A stretch of DNA of 9,789 nt from Dehalococcoidia bacterium SM23_28_2 (GTDB lineage: Bacteria > Chloroflexota > Dehalococcoidia > SM23-28-2): positions 1 through 9,789 of the forward strand of contig LJUA01000055.1 in the NCBI GenBank assembly GCA_001303545.1, read 5' to 3'. Below are positions 1-5,927 of the stretch, piece by piece. The position numbers and the translations under genes are program-made. Below the pieces are notes generated by a model. That model was not told the DNA's origin and made no database searches. It saw only the letters and a program-made list of their open reading frames with translations. Numbering within the stretch: the first letter of the stretch is position 1; the number at the start of each line of letters is the position of its first letter.

Positions 1-52
1 CCTGCGCTGGTGAACGAGCCGTTGCCAGATCAGGCGGCGGCAAAACGAAGCT

Positions 53-631
53 ATGAGCGTTCTGACACCACCGGAATGCCTGGAGGGCATGCTGGACGTT
101 CTAGACGTCGCGGTTGTCGCCTTGGACCTCGATGGCCGCGTTCAGTTCTGGAACCGGGCCTCCGAGCAACTGAGCGGATGGAGCAGACAGGAAATGATAG
201 GCGGCACCGTGGACCGAGTGGTTCCTGAAGCTGGGCGAGAAGAGAGAAGGAAAGTAGTTGCTCGCACCCTGGCTGAGGGCCAAGCCACAGGAGTGTACAG
301 CCGCCTCCACAGGGACGGCACGATCTTTCACATCGAGATGCGCATGCACCTGATCCGCGAAAGGCAGGGAAAACCACACTGCATCATCGCCTTGGTCAAG
401 CCGCTCCCGGGACACGGAGTTCTGCTGACGTCCAGGCAAAGGGAGGTCCTAAGACACATTGCCTCCGGCCGAACAAACGAGGACATCGCCAGAACACTTG
501 TCATAAGTCGCCGCACCGTCGAGAGGCATGTAGCGCAGATCCTCGACAAGTTGGGCGTGGACAATAGAGCGGGTGCGGCCGCCGTGGGGGTGGCGGCCGC
601 ACTTGTAGAACCGGAGGCTACGCGAATCTAG
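53..631 (+). CDS. PAS-LuxR one-component transcriptional regulator
   Basis: This is a 192-residue cytoplasmic regulator. Residues about 8-115 read as a PAS sensor fold, with the typical 'VVALDLDGRVQFWNRA' opening, an 'LSGWSRQEMIG' segment and a 'HRDGTIFHIEMRM' strand. Residues about 125-178 are a LuxR/GerE helix-turn-helix that begins 'LTSRQREVLRHIASG' and has the recognition helix 'ISRRTVERHVAQILDKLG'. There is no receiver domain, so it is not a NarL-type response regulator. The PAS domain presumably senses a small ligand, cofactor or redox state directly, but the signal cannot be read from sequence. The ATG has only a weak ribosome site. It overlaps by ATGA the stop of a frame that is open from the window edge (stop 54-56), so translation may be coupled to an upstream gene outside the window. 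The downstream neighbour is convergent, 18 bases away. Family call is confident; targets are unknown. Confidence 0.9.
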   Translation: MSVLTPPECLEGMLDVLDVAVVALDLDGRVQFWNRASEQLSGWSRQEMIGGTVDRVVPEAGREERRKVVARTLAEGQATGVYSRLHRDGTIFHIEMRMHLIRERQGKPHCIIALVKPLPGHGVLLTSRQREVLRHIASGRTNEDIARTLVISRRTVERHVAQILDKLGVDNRAGAAAVGVAAALVEPEATRI

Positions 632-649
632 GATCGCCAGGCTGGCATG

Positions 650-1147
650 TTAGAAGGCCGGCCGGCCAAGGGCTTCGGCAAGCCTATCCATCGCTACAGC
701 CCGCAGCTTGTCTGTTGTGGTCTCCAACTCCCGGAGTTCCTTATCTGTCAGGGCAGAGAAGAGCTCCTCGACCAGACGATCAGCTGCTGGCGCCGCCTCC
801 TGGAGCTTGCGCTCGCCCTTCACAGTCATGCGGACCCAGGTCTTGCGGCGATCGCTCCGGTCAAAGACACGTTCCACCAAGCCGGGCTCTTCCAGCCTGT
901 CCACGAGCCCGGTGATGGTCTGGCTGGCCTTGACCATTGCCCGACCGATCTCGCCGGTGGTCAGCATGTCCCCGTCTTCCTTCAGAACCCGCAACAGGTG
1001 TAGCTGAGGAAGCGACAGATTGTGAGGCAATAGGGCCAGCTCGGCCGCCTTGAAGATGGCGTTGTACGTCTGATAGAGCGTAACCCACTCGGCCATGCCC
1101 CTCGACTGCTGCTCAACCGGCGACTGCTTCTCAGCCTTACTTGTCAT
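650..1147 (-). CDS. MarR-family winged-helix transcriptional regulator
   Basis: This is a 165-residue dimeric DNA-binding repressor. A winged helix spans about residues 45-120: 'LSLPQLHLLRVLKEDGDMLTTGEIGRA', recognition helix 'VKASQTITGLVDRLEEPGLV', and the wing signature 'DRSDRRKTWVRMT'. Helices on both sides would form the dimer interface. I chose the ATG whose first base is at 1147, because AAGGAG lies six bases upstream of it. A GTG six codons earlier (first base at 1165) is in frame but has no ribosome site. The gene diverges from an orphan branched-chain-type substrate-binding lipoprotein. MarR proteins commonly repress themselves and a divergent neighbour and respond to small, often aromatic, ligands, so control of that lipoprotein is a reasonable guess. 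Length and wing are normal for the family. Ligand unknown. Confidence 0.92.
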   Translation of the reverse strand: MTSKAEKQSPVEQQSRGMAEWVTLYQTYNAIFKAAELALLPHNLSLPQLHLLRVLKEDGDMLTTGEIGRAMVKASQTITGLVDRLEEPGLVERVFDRSDRRKTWVRMTVKGERKLQEAAPAADRLVEELFSALTDKELRELETTTDKLRAVAMDRLAEALGRPAF

Positions 1148-1201
1148 TTCCCTCTCCTTCTCCACACCATCACTGATGCGATTCTTGTCCTTCCATCCCC
1201 C

Positions 1202-1231
1202 ATTCTCAGCCGGTACGGAACATACCGTCTA
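1202..1231 (-). promoter_or_regulatory. Candidate marR promoter with embedded operator palindrome
   Basis: On the minus strand, TAGACG (1226-1231) and GAGAAT (1202-1207) are separated by 18 bases. Each matches four of six positions of the sigma-70 consensus hexamers. Between them lies the inverted repeat CGGTA-7-TACCG (1211-1227). It covers the spacer and the edge of the -35, where an autorepressing MarR protein would block RNA polymerase. It sits 55-80 bases before the MarR start codon. The arms are only five base pairs and the hexamers are weak, so this is a hypothesis based on position and symmetry. Confidence 0.3.
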
Positions 1232-1338
1232 CGTCGGAAAGTACCCATCTTTCGCCCAAGTTTGGAACGGGTGCGATTCCGGAAGCCTCGAAGCGGATTT
1301 GAACGAACAAAGCTCCCTGGCCAACGTGTACACCCCTG

Positions 1339-1477
1339 TGCCTGACGCCCGAGGCAGTGGCGGCATCAGCCGGGCAAAGAACCAACTCCTCCTCTTGCTA
1401 GCATCCGCCTTCAGTAGTAGCATGTGGCTACCTTCATCCTCCCTTACGTGGGAGGACAGCGAACTGCCGAAAGGAGG
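1339..1477 (+). promoter_or_regulatory. Structured leader upstream of the substrate-binding protein gene
   Basis: The 341 bases between the marR and binding-protein starts hold no gene and no convincing plus-strand promoter. The part nearest the binding-protein gene has several short perfect inverted repeats: TGCCT/AGGCA (1339-1356), CGGC-ATCA-GCCG (1361-1372), GTAGC-5-GCTAC (1417-1431) and TCCTCCC-6-GGGAGGA (1437-1456). An 8-bp palindrome GTGTACAC is at 1326-1333. The CCTCC of the last stem could also pair with the true Shine-Dalgarno AAGGAGG (1471-1477), as could CCTCCT at 1388-1393. Alternative pairings could therefore affect translation. I could not match the region to a known riboswitch class. 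Confidence 0.3.
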
Positions 1478-1488
1478 CCAAAGCAACC

Positions 1489-2796
1489 GTGCACAACCTA
1501 CGCAAAGTCTGGTTGGTATTCCTCGTCCTTGCAACGCTATCGCTCCTACTGCTGGTGGCCTGCGAGGAAGAAGAGGAGGCGACCCCCACTCCTGAGGGCA
1601 CGCCCACGGCCACAGCGGACGAGACGCCCACGCCGACGGGGGCAGTGGGGCCCGGCATCAGCGATACGGAGATACTCCTGGGAGCCGATGTGCCCCTTGC
1701 TGGCGCGTTCGGGGCGGTTTACGCCACGATCCCCCAGGCCACAGAAGCCTACTTCAAGTACATCAACGACACCGAAGGAGGTGTCTGCGGCCGCAAGATC
1801 GTCTACAAGGTAGAGGACAACCAGGACGACCCGGCCAGAGCCATCGAAGTGGTGCGGAAGCTTGTGGAGCAGGATGAGGTGTTCGCCATGGTCGGTTCCC
1901 TGGGCGATTCTCCCCATCCCGGCACCTGGGAGTACCTGAACGAGAAGGGTGTGCCCGACATCCTGATCTCCGCCGGCTCTCACATGTTCGGCTCCGACCC
2001 CGAGGGGCACCCCTGGACCGTCCAGATGATCCCCAGCTACAGGACCGAAGGATTCTTCATGGGCCAGTACATCTCCGAAAACCTACCCGGCGCGAAGGTG
2101 GCCATCCTCCGCCCGAACCTCATCATGGGCACTGACCAACTGGAAGGACTCAAGGAAGGCCTGGACCCCGACAAGAACGAGATCGTCTCCGACCAGATCT
2201 ACGAGATCACGGCGGTCTCCATCGCCTCTCAGGTGTCCAACATGAAGAACGACGGCGCTGAGGTAGTCGTCACCCTTGCCACCCCCGGCTTCACCGCTCA
2301 GGGCATTAATAACGCCAACCGCCTCGACTGGCACCCCCAATGGATGTTGGGCTACAACAACTCCGACGACATGATGTTCCAGTTCGTCACGCCCGACCTT
2401 ATGGAAGGAGCGATTACCTCCCAATCCATGAGGCTGGCGAGCTGGACCGATGACCCAGCGGTGGCCGAGCACTACCGGATCATGGAGGAGTACGGCGGAC
2501 CCGAGCCCACCAACTTCACCGTCTATGCCCACACGCTGGGAGAAGTGGCGGTGGAGGCGCTCAAGGGGGCCTGTGACAACCTCACCCGCGAAGGCCTAAT
2601 GGATTCACTGGAGTCCATCCAGGGCTTCAAGAGCGACCTGTTCATCGAGGGAGTGGACATCTCCTTCTCCGATACCGACCACACAGGCTTGCAGGGGGGC
2701 AGGTTTCTGCGGGCTGTGGTGGAGGATGGCAAGGGCAAGTGGGAGTACTTCGGACCGCTGAACGTGTACTCACAGGAACAGATCCTAGAAGACTAG
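1489..2796 (+). CDS. Branched-chain-amino-acid-type ABC transporter substrate-binding lipoprotein
   Basis: This is a 435-residue exported solute-binding protein of the LivJ/Peripla_BP_6 class, which captures amino acids or other small organic acids outside the membrane and delivers them to a Liv-type permease. Residues 1-24 are a lipoprotein signal with lipobox L22-V-A-C25. A Glu-rich stretch and a Thr-Pro linker (about 26-52) then tether the binding lobes. The mature fold opens with 'ISDTEILLGADVPLAGAFG' and continues with 'YINDTEGGVCGRKI', 'DNQDDPARAIEVVRKLVEQDEVFAMVG' cut as family-typical segments, a 'GAEVVVTLATPGFTAQ' strand, and 'YAHTLGEVAVEALKGA'. The start is GTG, chosen because AAGGAGG (1471-1477) lies eleven bases before it and no in-frame ATG fits the signal peptide. 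No permease or LivFG ATPase is nearby, so it is an orphan here. The neighbouring OppDF pair belongs to a different transporter class. The divergent MarR gene may control it. Class is confident; substrate is unknown. Confidence 0.9.
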   Translation: MHNLRKVWLVFLVLATLSLLLLVACEEEEEATPTPEGTPTATADETPTPTGAVGPGISDTEILLGADVPLAGAFGAVYATIPQATEAYFKYINDTEGGVCGRKIVYKVEDNQDDPARAIEVVRKLVEQDEVFAMVGSLGDSPHPGTWEYLNEKGVPDILISAGSHMFGSDPEGHPWTVQMIPSYRTEGFFMGQYISENLPGAKVAILRPNLIMGTDQLEGLKEGLDPDKNEIVSDQIYEITAVSIASQVSNMKNDGAEVVVTLATPGFTAQGINNANRLDWHPQWMLGYNNSDDMMFQFVTPDLMEGAITSQSMRLASWTDDPAVAEHYRIMEEYGGPEPTNFTVYAHTLGEVAVEALKGACDNLTREGLMDSLESIQGFKSDLFIEGVDISFSDTDHTGLQGGRFLRAVVEDGKGKWEYFGPLNVYSQEQILED

Positions 2797-2850
2797 CGCG
2801 GCCAGCCGACTCTATCGCCTGGTCTTAGGTCGTGACGACCGGCCGCTAGC
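2793..2850 (+). terminator. Candidate stem-loop after the binding-protein gene
   Basis: An outer stem pairs 2793-2803 with 2841-2849 (CTAGC and GGCC with GGCCG and CTAG, with a two-base bulge), beginning inside the stop codon. An inner perfect inverted repeat GGTCGT-G-ACGACC lies at 2828-2840. There is no T-run after it, so an intrinsic terminator is unproven. It could equally be an mRNA 3' end stabiliser or a protein-binding palindrome. In the remaining bases to 2949, TTGCCA (2859-2864) lies 17 bases from a poor -10 CAGCAT (2882-2887), which is at best a weak promoter for the next gene. Confidence 0.3.
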
Positions 2851-2949
2851 TCCTTCCCTTGCCAGCCCTCCTGCCTGCGGCCAGCATGAGCGGGCGATGC
2901 GGGTCTCGTATGGCCAACCGGAAACAAGGCGGCCTAAGGAGAATAAACG

Positions 2950-4638
2950 ATGAAGCGGCTGGGCATTCTTATGCTGACGCTGATCGGCCTGACCTCTCTG
3001 CTCAGCGGCTGCGGCGGCGACGGGGAGGAGGAGGCTGCCGCTCTGGCCGTCGCCTTCCGCCTGGACGAGGGCTCCCCTGCGATGAGCGCCTACATCGGCG
3101 ACCCCAGCCGGGATCCGTTCGAGCTACCAGCCGGGCTCTACTACATCGAGGCGTTAGACCAAGATGATGTGGTCATCTCCCTGGGGTCGGTGAACATCGA
3201 GGATGACGACGTTGTGGACTTCCCTGCAGACTTTGAGGCGGCCAGTGGCGTAGCGAATGGGGAGCGGGCCGAGCCGCTGATCACGCTCACCAGCTTTCTG
3301 ATCGACGTGGAACTGGCTGAGTACACGTTCCTGGAAATCGTCACCGGCGGGTTCAGCGAGTCCCCCTTCGATCCTGCCCTCGAGCTTCAGACGGCCGACT
3401 TCGACGGCCTACTGGAGATGTACGACGAGATTGCGGCGCAAGAGGACGCCGTCATGGCCGCCCTTTCGGAGGTGGAGGGCCGGGCGGAGGTCTCGTTGGG
3501 CATCCTGTACGTGCGCTCTCCGTGGGCGCCCGCGCCCCAGCTTTTTGGCGGCTGCTATGAGGCAGTTGAATCGTACTACGACTCCCTCCACGGATGCGAA
3601 GCGTTCGGGGATCGCGTTGGCTTCGATGCGGTACATCTCGAGGCCTGTGAGCCTTTGCGCTGGATGACCACTCAGGAAATCGAGTTGAGGGCGCAGGTGT
3701 ACGAAAGGGAGCACCAGAAGTGGAAACGAGCGGAGGACGCCGGCCGACGACTGCAGGACCTGCAGGGCGAATGGAGAGAATACGCCTCGGGCCTCGCTGG
3801 CCCCGGAGGCCGCGCCGCGCTCGAAGAGAGGATCAGGCGCGACCTGGGAGCTCTGCTTGGCGCCGCGGACGATCCTGCCAGGGCTCGTGTGAGGGATCGC
3901 CTGACAGAGTCGTTCGTTAACAGAGTGGCCCTGGAGAACCCTCAACTGCGTCGTACAGCGACGCCAGTCGCGACGCCCACGCCTACCCCTATCCCTATCC
4001 CTGAAGAGACCTCAACGCCGGAGGAGACGCCCGTCATGACCCCAGAGCCGGCAGAGACGCCCACGCCTACGCTCACACCGGAACCAACGGAGACGGCCAC
4101 GCCCGAGCCGACTTCAACCCCCACGCCCACGCCGGAGCCAACGCCAACGGAGACGCCCGAGCCGACTCCGGCGGCGGGAGAGGTCACGGCGGTGGGAGCA
4201 TTCGTTACCGGTGTCGGCGACATGGATGAGGAGTGCACGCTGGAGCAGAACAGCGTAACGCTCAGATTCAATGCTGAGGGCGGGGAGATCACCAGTGGCG
4301 AAGGGGACGCGCTGCGATCGTGTATGTCCTTCCCAGAGTGCGGACCTTCGACTTGGACCTTTCATTTCGCCTTCCAGGGCACATACTCGCCCGACTTGCA
4401 GGCACTGGAACAGGGAGTCGTGGAAGGCTCGTTCAGTGGCCCCTTCACGCTGGACATGCAGTTCCACGGACCGATCAACCCGAAGGAGGGCGATTGTGAC
4501 ATCCAGACGTTTCCCCTTCCCGATGATGGCACCTGGCAAGCGACGTTGAAAGAGGGACGTGTGACAGGTTCCTTCGTGCTGTGGGAGGGCGAGGAATGGG
4601 CGATGCCTGCCGAGTTCGAGCTGACGGTGCAGGGCTAG
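2950..4638 (+). CDS. Two-part lipoprotein of unknown function with a Pro/Thr-rich linker
   Basis: I do not recognise the family of this 562-residue protein. A lipoprotein signal (lipobox L18-S-G-C21) would anchor it on the outer face of the membrane. Residues about 30-110 look beta-rich, with 'ELPAGLYYIEALDQDDVVISLG' resembling a small beta-sandwich repeat. Residues about 110-335 are mostly helical and charged, with C202, C216 and C233 and an Arg/Glu-rich helix near 240-320. A Thr/Pro/Glu linker covers about 336-410. A second beta-rich domain (411-562) has four cysteines (C429, C458, C464, C516) that could form two disulfides outside the cell, and a 'VEGSFSGPFTLDM' strand pair. AAGGAG (2936-2941) lies eight bases before the ATG. 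The gap to the preceding gene is 153 bases, so co-transcription with the binding protein is uncertain. Surface location is well supported; role is unknown. Confidence 0.88.
   Translation: MKRLGILMLTLIGLTSLLSGCGGDGEEEAAALAVAFRLDEGSPAMSAYIGDPSRDPFELPAGLYYIEALDQDDVVISLGSVNIEDDDVVDFPADFEAASGVANGERAEPLITLTSFLIDVELAEYTFLEIVTGGFSESPFDPALELQTADFDGLLEMYDEIAAQEDAVMAALSEVEGRAEVSLGILYVRSPWAPAPQLFGGCYEAVESYYDSLHGCEAFGDRVGFDAVHLEACEPLRWMTTQEIELRAQVYEREHQKWKRAEDAGRRLQDLQGEWREYASGLAGPGGRAALEERIRRDLGALLGAADDPARARVRDRLTESFVNRVALENPQLRRTATPVATPTPTPIPIPEETSTPEETPVMTPEPAETPTPTLTPEPTETATPEPTSTPTPTPEPTPTETPEPTPAAGEVTAVGAFVTGVGDMDEECTLEQNSVTLRFNAEGGEITSGEGDALRSCMSFPECGPSTWTFHFAFQGTYSPDLQALEQGVVEGSFSGPFTLDMQFHGPINPKEGDCDIQTFPLPDDGTWQATLKEGRVTGSFVLWEGEEWAMPAEFELTVQG
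3955..4180 (+). repeat. Low-complexity Thr-Pro-Glu linker-coding tract
   Basis: Irregular repeats of short units such as ACGCCCACGCC, GAGACGCCC and CCGGAGCCA encode alternating Thr-Pro and Glu-Pro residues (about 336-410 of the lipoprotein). The tract is a flexible extended spacer between the membrane-proximal part and the C-terminal domain. Such tracts are prone to length change by slippage. The same amino-acid style appears after the lipobox of the binding protein and before the C-terminal anchor of the FG-GAP protein in this window. Confidence 0.9.
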
Positions 4639-4647
4639 GGAGGGAGT

Positions 4648-4660
4648 TCCCCCACGGATC
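4648..4660 (+). repeat. Partial copy of the tRNA-Leu 3' end and its flank
   Basis: CCCCACGGATC at 4650-4660 repeats exactly the last five bases of the tRNA gene plus six downstream bases (4871-4881). Both copies are preceded by TT, offset by one extra C here. The copy lies just after the lipoprotein stop, 221 bases upstream of the tRNA copy. It may be a leftover of a small duplication, or chance. Confidence 0.35.
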
Positions 4661-4725
4661 GCCGGCTCCTGCTGGCCCACGCCATCTCCTGGCTTCACAG
4701 CGACGCTGGCGCGGGGTAGTCGACC

Positions 4726-4754
4726 TTGCTATCCTTCGCGCTCGTGGGTAAGAT
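4726..4754 (+). promoter_or_regulatory. Sigma-70-type promoter for tRNA-Leu, possibly also oppDF
   Basis: TTGCTA (4726-4731) and TAAGAT (4749-4754) are separated by exactly 17 bases, and each matches four of six consensus positions. Transcription would begin near 4761, about 33 bases before the mature tRNA 5' end. No terminator is visible between the tRNA and the following ATPase gene, so this promoter may serve both. Confidence 0.55.
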
Positions 4755-4766
4755 AGGAGCGCTGCG

Positions 4767-4785
4767 GCGGCGGTCGTACCGCCGC
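4767..4785 (+). other. 8-bp GC-rich hairpin in the tRNA-Leu 5' leader
   Basis: GCGGCGGT (4767-4774) and ACCGCCGC (4778-4785) form a perfect 8-bp stem closed by the triplet CGT. It begins about six bases after the predicted transcription start and ends eight bases before the mature tRNA. It has no trailing T-run. It could influence RNase P processing or early elongation. A slipped register (4763-4770 with 4779-4786) is also possible. Confidence 0.5.
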
Positions 4786-4793
4786 ACACCGAG

Positions 4794-4875
4794 GGGGAAG
4801 TGTCGGAATTGGTAGACGAGCATGATTTAGGATCATGTGCCGCGAGGCGTGGGGGTTCGAGTCCCCCCTTCCCCA
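4794..4875 (+). tRNA. tRNA-Leu, anticodon TAG
   Basis: A full cloverleaf can be drawn. The acceptor GGGGAAG (4794-4800) pairs with CTTCCCC (4868-4874), with discriminator A at 4875. The D arm TCG-GAATTGGTAGA-CGA contains the GG and A21-type features. The anticodon stem CATGA/TCATG carries loop TTTAGGA, which gives anticodon TAG for CUA (and other CUN) codons. A long variable arm (about 4836-4849), typical of class II leucine tRNAs, precedes the T arm GGGGG-TTCGAGT-CCCCC (4851-4867). The 3' CCA is not encoded. The gene lies 36 bases before the oppD start codon. Confidence 0.97.
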
Positions 4876-4911
4876 CGGATCCTGAATTCGCGAAGCACTG
4901 ACGGAGAATAC

Positions 4912-5916
4912 ATGCCTCCTCTACTTCAGGTCAAAGACCTTAAGACCTACTTCTTCACCGATGACGGTGTGGTCAAGGCGGTCGACGGCATCAACTACGA
5001 TGTACAGCCGGGGGAGATCGTCGGTCTGGTGGGAGAGAGCGGCTGCGGCAAGACGGTAAGCGCCCTGTGCATCCTCAGGCTCATCCCCGATCCGCCGGGC
5101 AAGATCGTCGGCGGCGAGATCATCTTCGAAGGCGCTGACCTGCTGAAGGCCGATGAGAAGGAGATCCGCCACATCCGCGGCAACCGCATCGCCATGATCT
5201 TTCAGGAGCCCATGACCTCCCTCAACCCTGTCCTCACCATCGGCCGCCAGATCACCGAGAGCCTGGAGCTGCACCTGGGGATGGATCATCGCAGCGCCAC
5301 CAAGAGGGCCATCGAACTCATGGAGATGGTGGGCATCCCCGAAGCCGAGGCCCGCATCTCCGACTACCCCCATCAGTTCTCCGGCGGCATGCGACAGCGA
5401 GCGATGATCGCCATGGCCCTCTCCTGCAACCCGAAGCTCCTCCTGGCCGACGAGCCCACCACCGCCCTCGACGTGACCATTCAGGCCCAGATCCTGGAAC
5501 TGCTGACCCGTCTGACCCGCGAACTGGGCACGGCGGTTGTCATCATCACCCACAACCTGGGTGTGGTAGCCCGCTACGCCGACCGGGTTAACGTAATGTA
5601 CGCCGGCAAAATCGTGGAGGCGGCAGTGGCCCGCGAACTCTACGGCAATCCCCACCACCCCTACACCCTCGGCCTGCTGAAATCGGTGCCCCGTCTGGAC
5701 CAGGCGCGCAAGGAGAAACTGGAGCCCATCGAGGGCTCCCCACCCGACCTAATCCACATGCCCCAGGGCTGCGCCTTTCAGCCGCGATGCAGGTTCGCCG
5801 TGCAGAAATGCCAGCAGGAAGCGCCTCCCCTTCTGCAAGTAGCCAGCGACCACTATTCCGCCTGCTGGGAGTGGCCCAGGGTAGGCCAGGCCGCAAGGTC
5901 GGCCGCTCCTGCTTGA
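4912..5916 (+). CDS. oppD: Peptide ABC transporter ATPase, OppD/DppD type
   Basis: This is a 334-residue cytoplasmic ATP-binding subunit that powers uptake of di- or oligopeptides (or nickel and related solutes) through a two-permease complex, paired with an OppF-type partner. Visible elements are Walker A GESGCGKT (41-48), Q-loop Q98, ABC signature FSGGMRQR (156-163), Walker B LLLADEPT with E181 as catalytic glutamate, and H-loop H214. The C-terminal oligopeptide-transporter domain has C287, C293, C300 and C318 in the GC-x-F-x-PRC-x6-C pattern, which binds an iron-sulfur cluster in DppD relatives. I chose the ATG at 4912, with GGAG at 4903-4906. The longer in-frame GTG at 4837 lies inside the tRNA and is rejected. 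The oppF-type gene follows after 11 bases. The permeases and binding protein are not in the window, so the substrate is open. Confidence 0.93.
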   Translation: MPPLLQVKDLKTYFFTDDGVVKAVDGINYDVQPGEIVGLVGESGCGKTVSALCILRLIPDPPGKIVGGEIIFEGADLLKADEKEIRHIRGNRIAMIFQEPMTSLNPVLTIGRQITESLELHLGMDHRSATKRAIELMEMVGIPEAEARISDYPHQFSGGMRQRAMIAMALSCNPKLLLADEPTTALDVTIQAQILELLTRLTRELGTAVVIITHNLGVVARYADRVNVMYAGKIVEAAVARELYGNPHHPYTLGLLKSVPRLDQARKEKLEPIEGSPPDLIHMPQGCAFQPRCRFAVQKCQQEAPPLLQVASDHYSACWEWPRVGQAARSAAPA

Positions 5917-5927
5917 GGAACCAGCCG

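Noticed and set aside
1..56. C-terminal end of an upstream gene stopping at 54-56 by ATGA overlap with the PAS-LuxR start
   Set aside because: Only 18 codons are visible and a second frame is also open here. The overlap is suggestive, but no product can be recognised.
638..648. GCCAG-G-CTGGC inverted repeat between the convergent luxR-type and marR genes
   Set aside because: The one-base centre leaves at most a three-pair stem as RNA and there is no T-run, so a terminator is not supported.
1361..1431. Superficial resemblance of GGGCAAAG and the GTAGC stem to a cyclic-di-GMP riboswitch
   Set aside because: The conserved core elements and their order could not be aligned, and the similarity is limited to a few bases.
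1095..1595. Open frame spanning the marR 5' end and the intergenic region
   Set aside because: It overlaps the marR start antisense and the signal-peptide region of the binding protein in another frame. It has no recognisable domain and no ribosome site.
3942..4292. Minus-strand frame rich in Gly-Val-Ser repeats
   Set aside because: It is the reverse complement of the Thr-Pro-Glu linker tract, so its low-complexity protein is an artefact.
4648..4881. Integrated element flanked by attachment sites at tRNA-Leu
   Set aside because: The repeated sequence is upstream of the tRNA, the interval is about 220 bases, and no integrase or phage gene is present.
4837..4911. Longer oppD reading frame starting at a GTG
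   Set aside because: The extension overlaps the tRNA-Leu gene and has no ribosome site. The ATG at 4912 has GGAG upstream and gives the normal family N-terminus.
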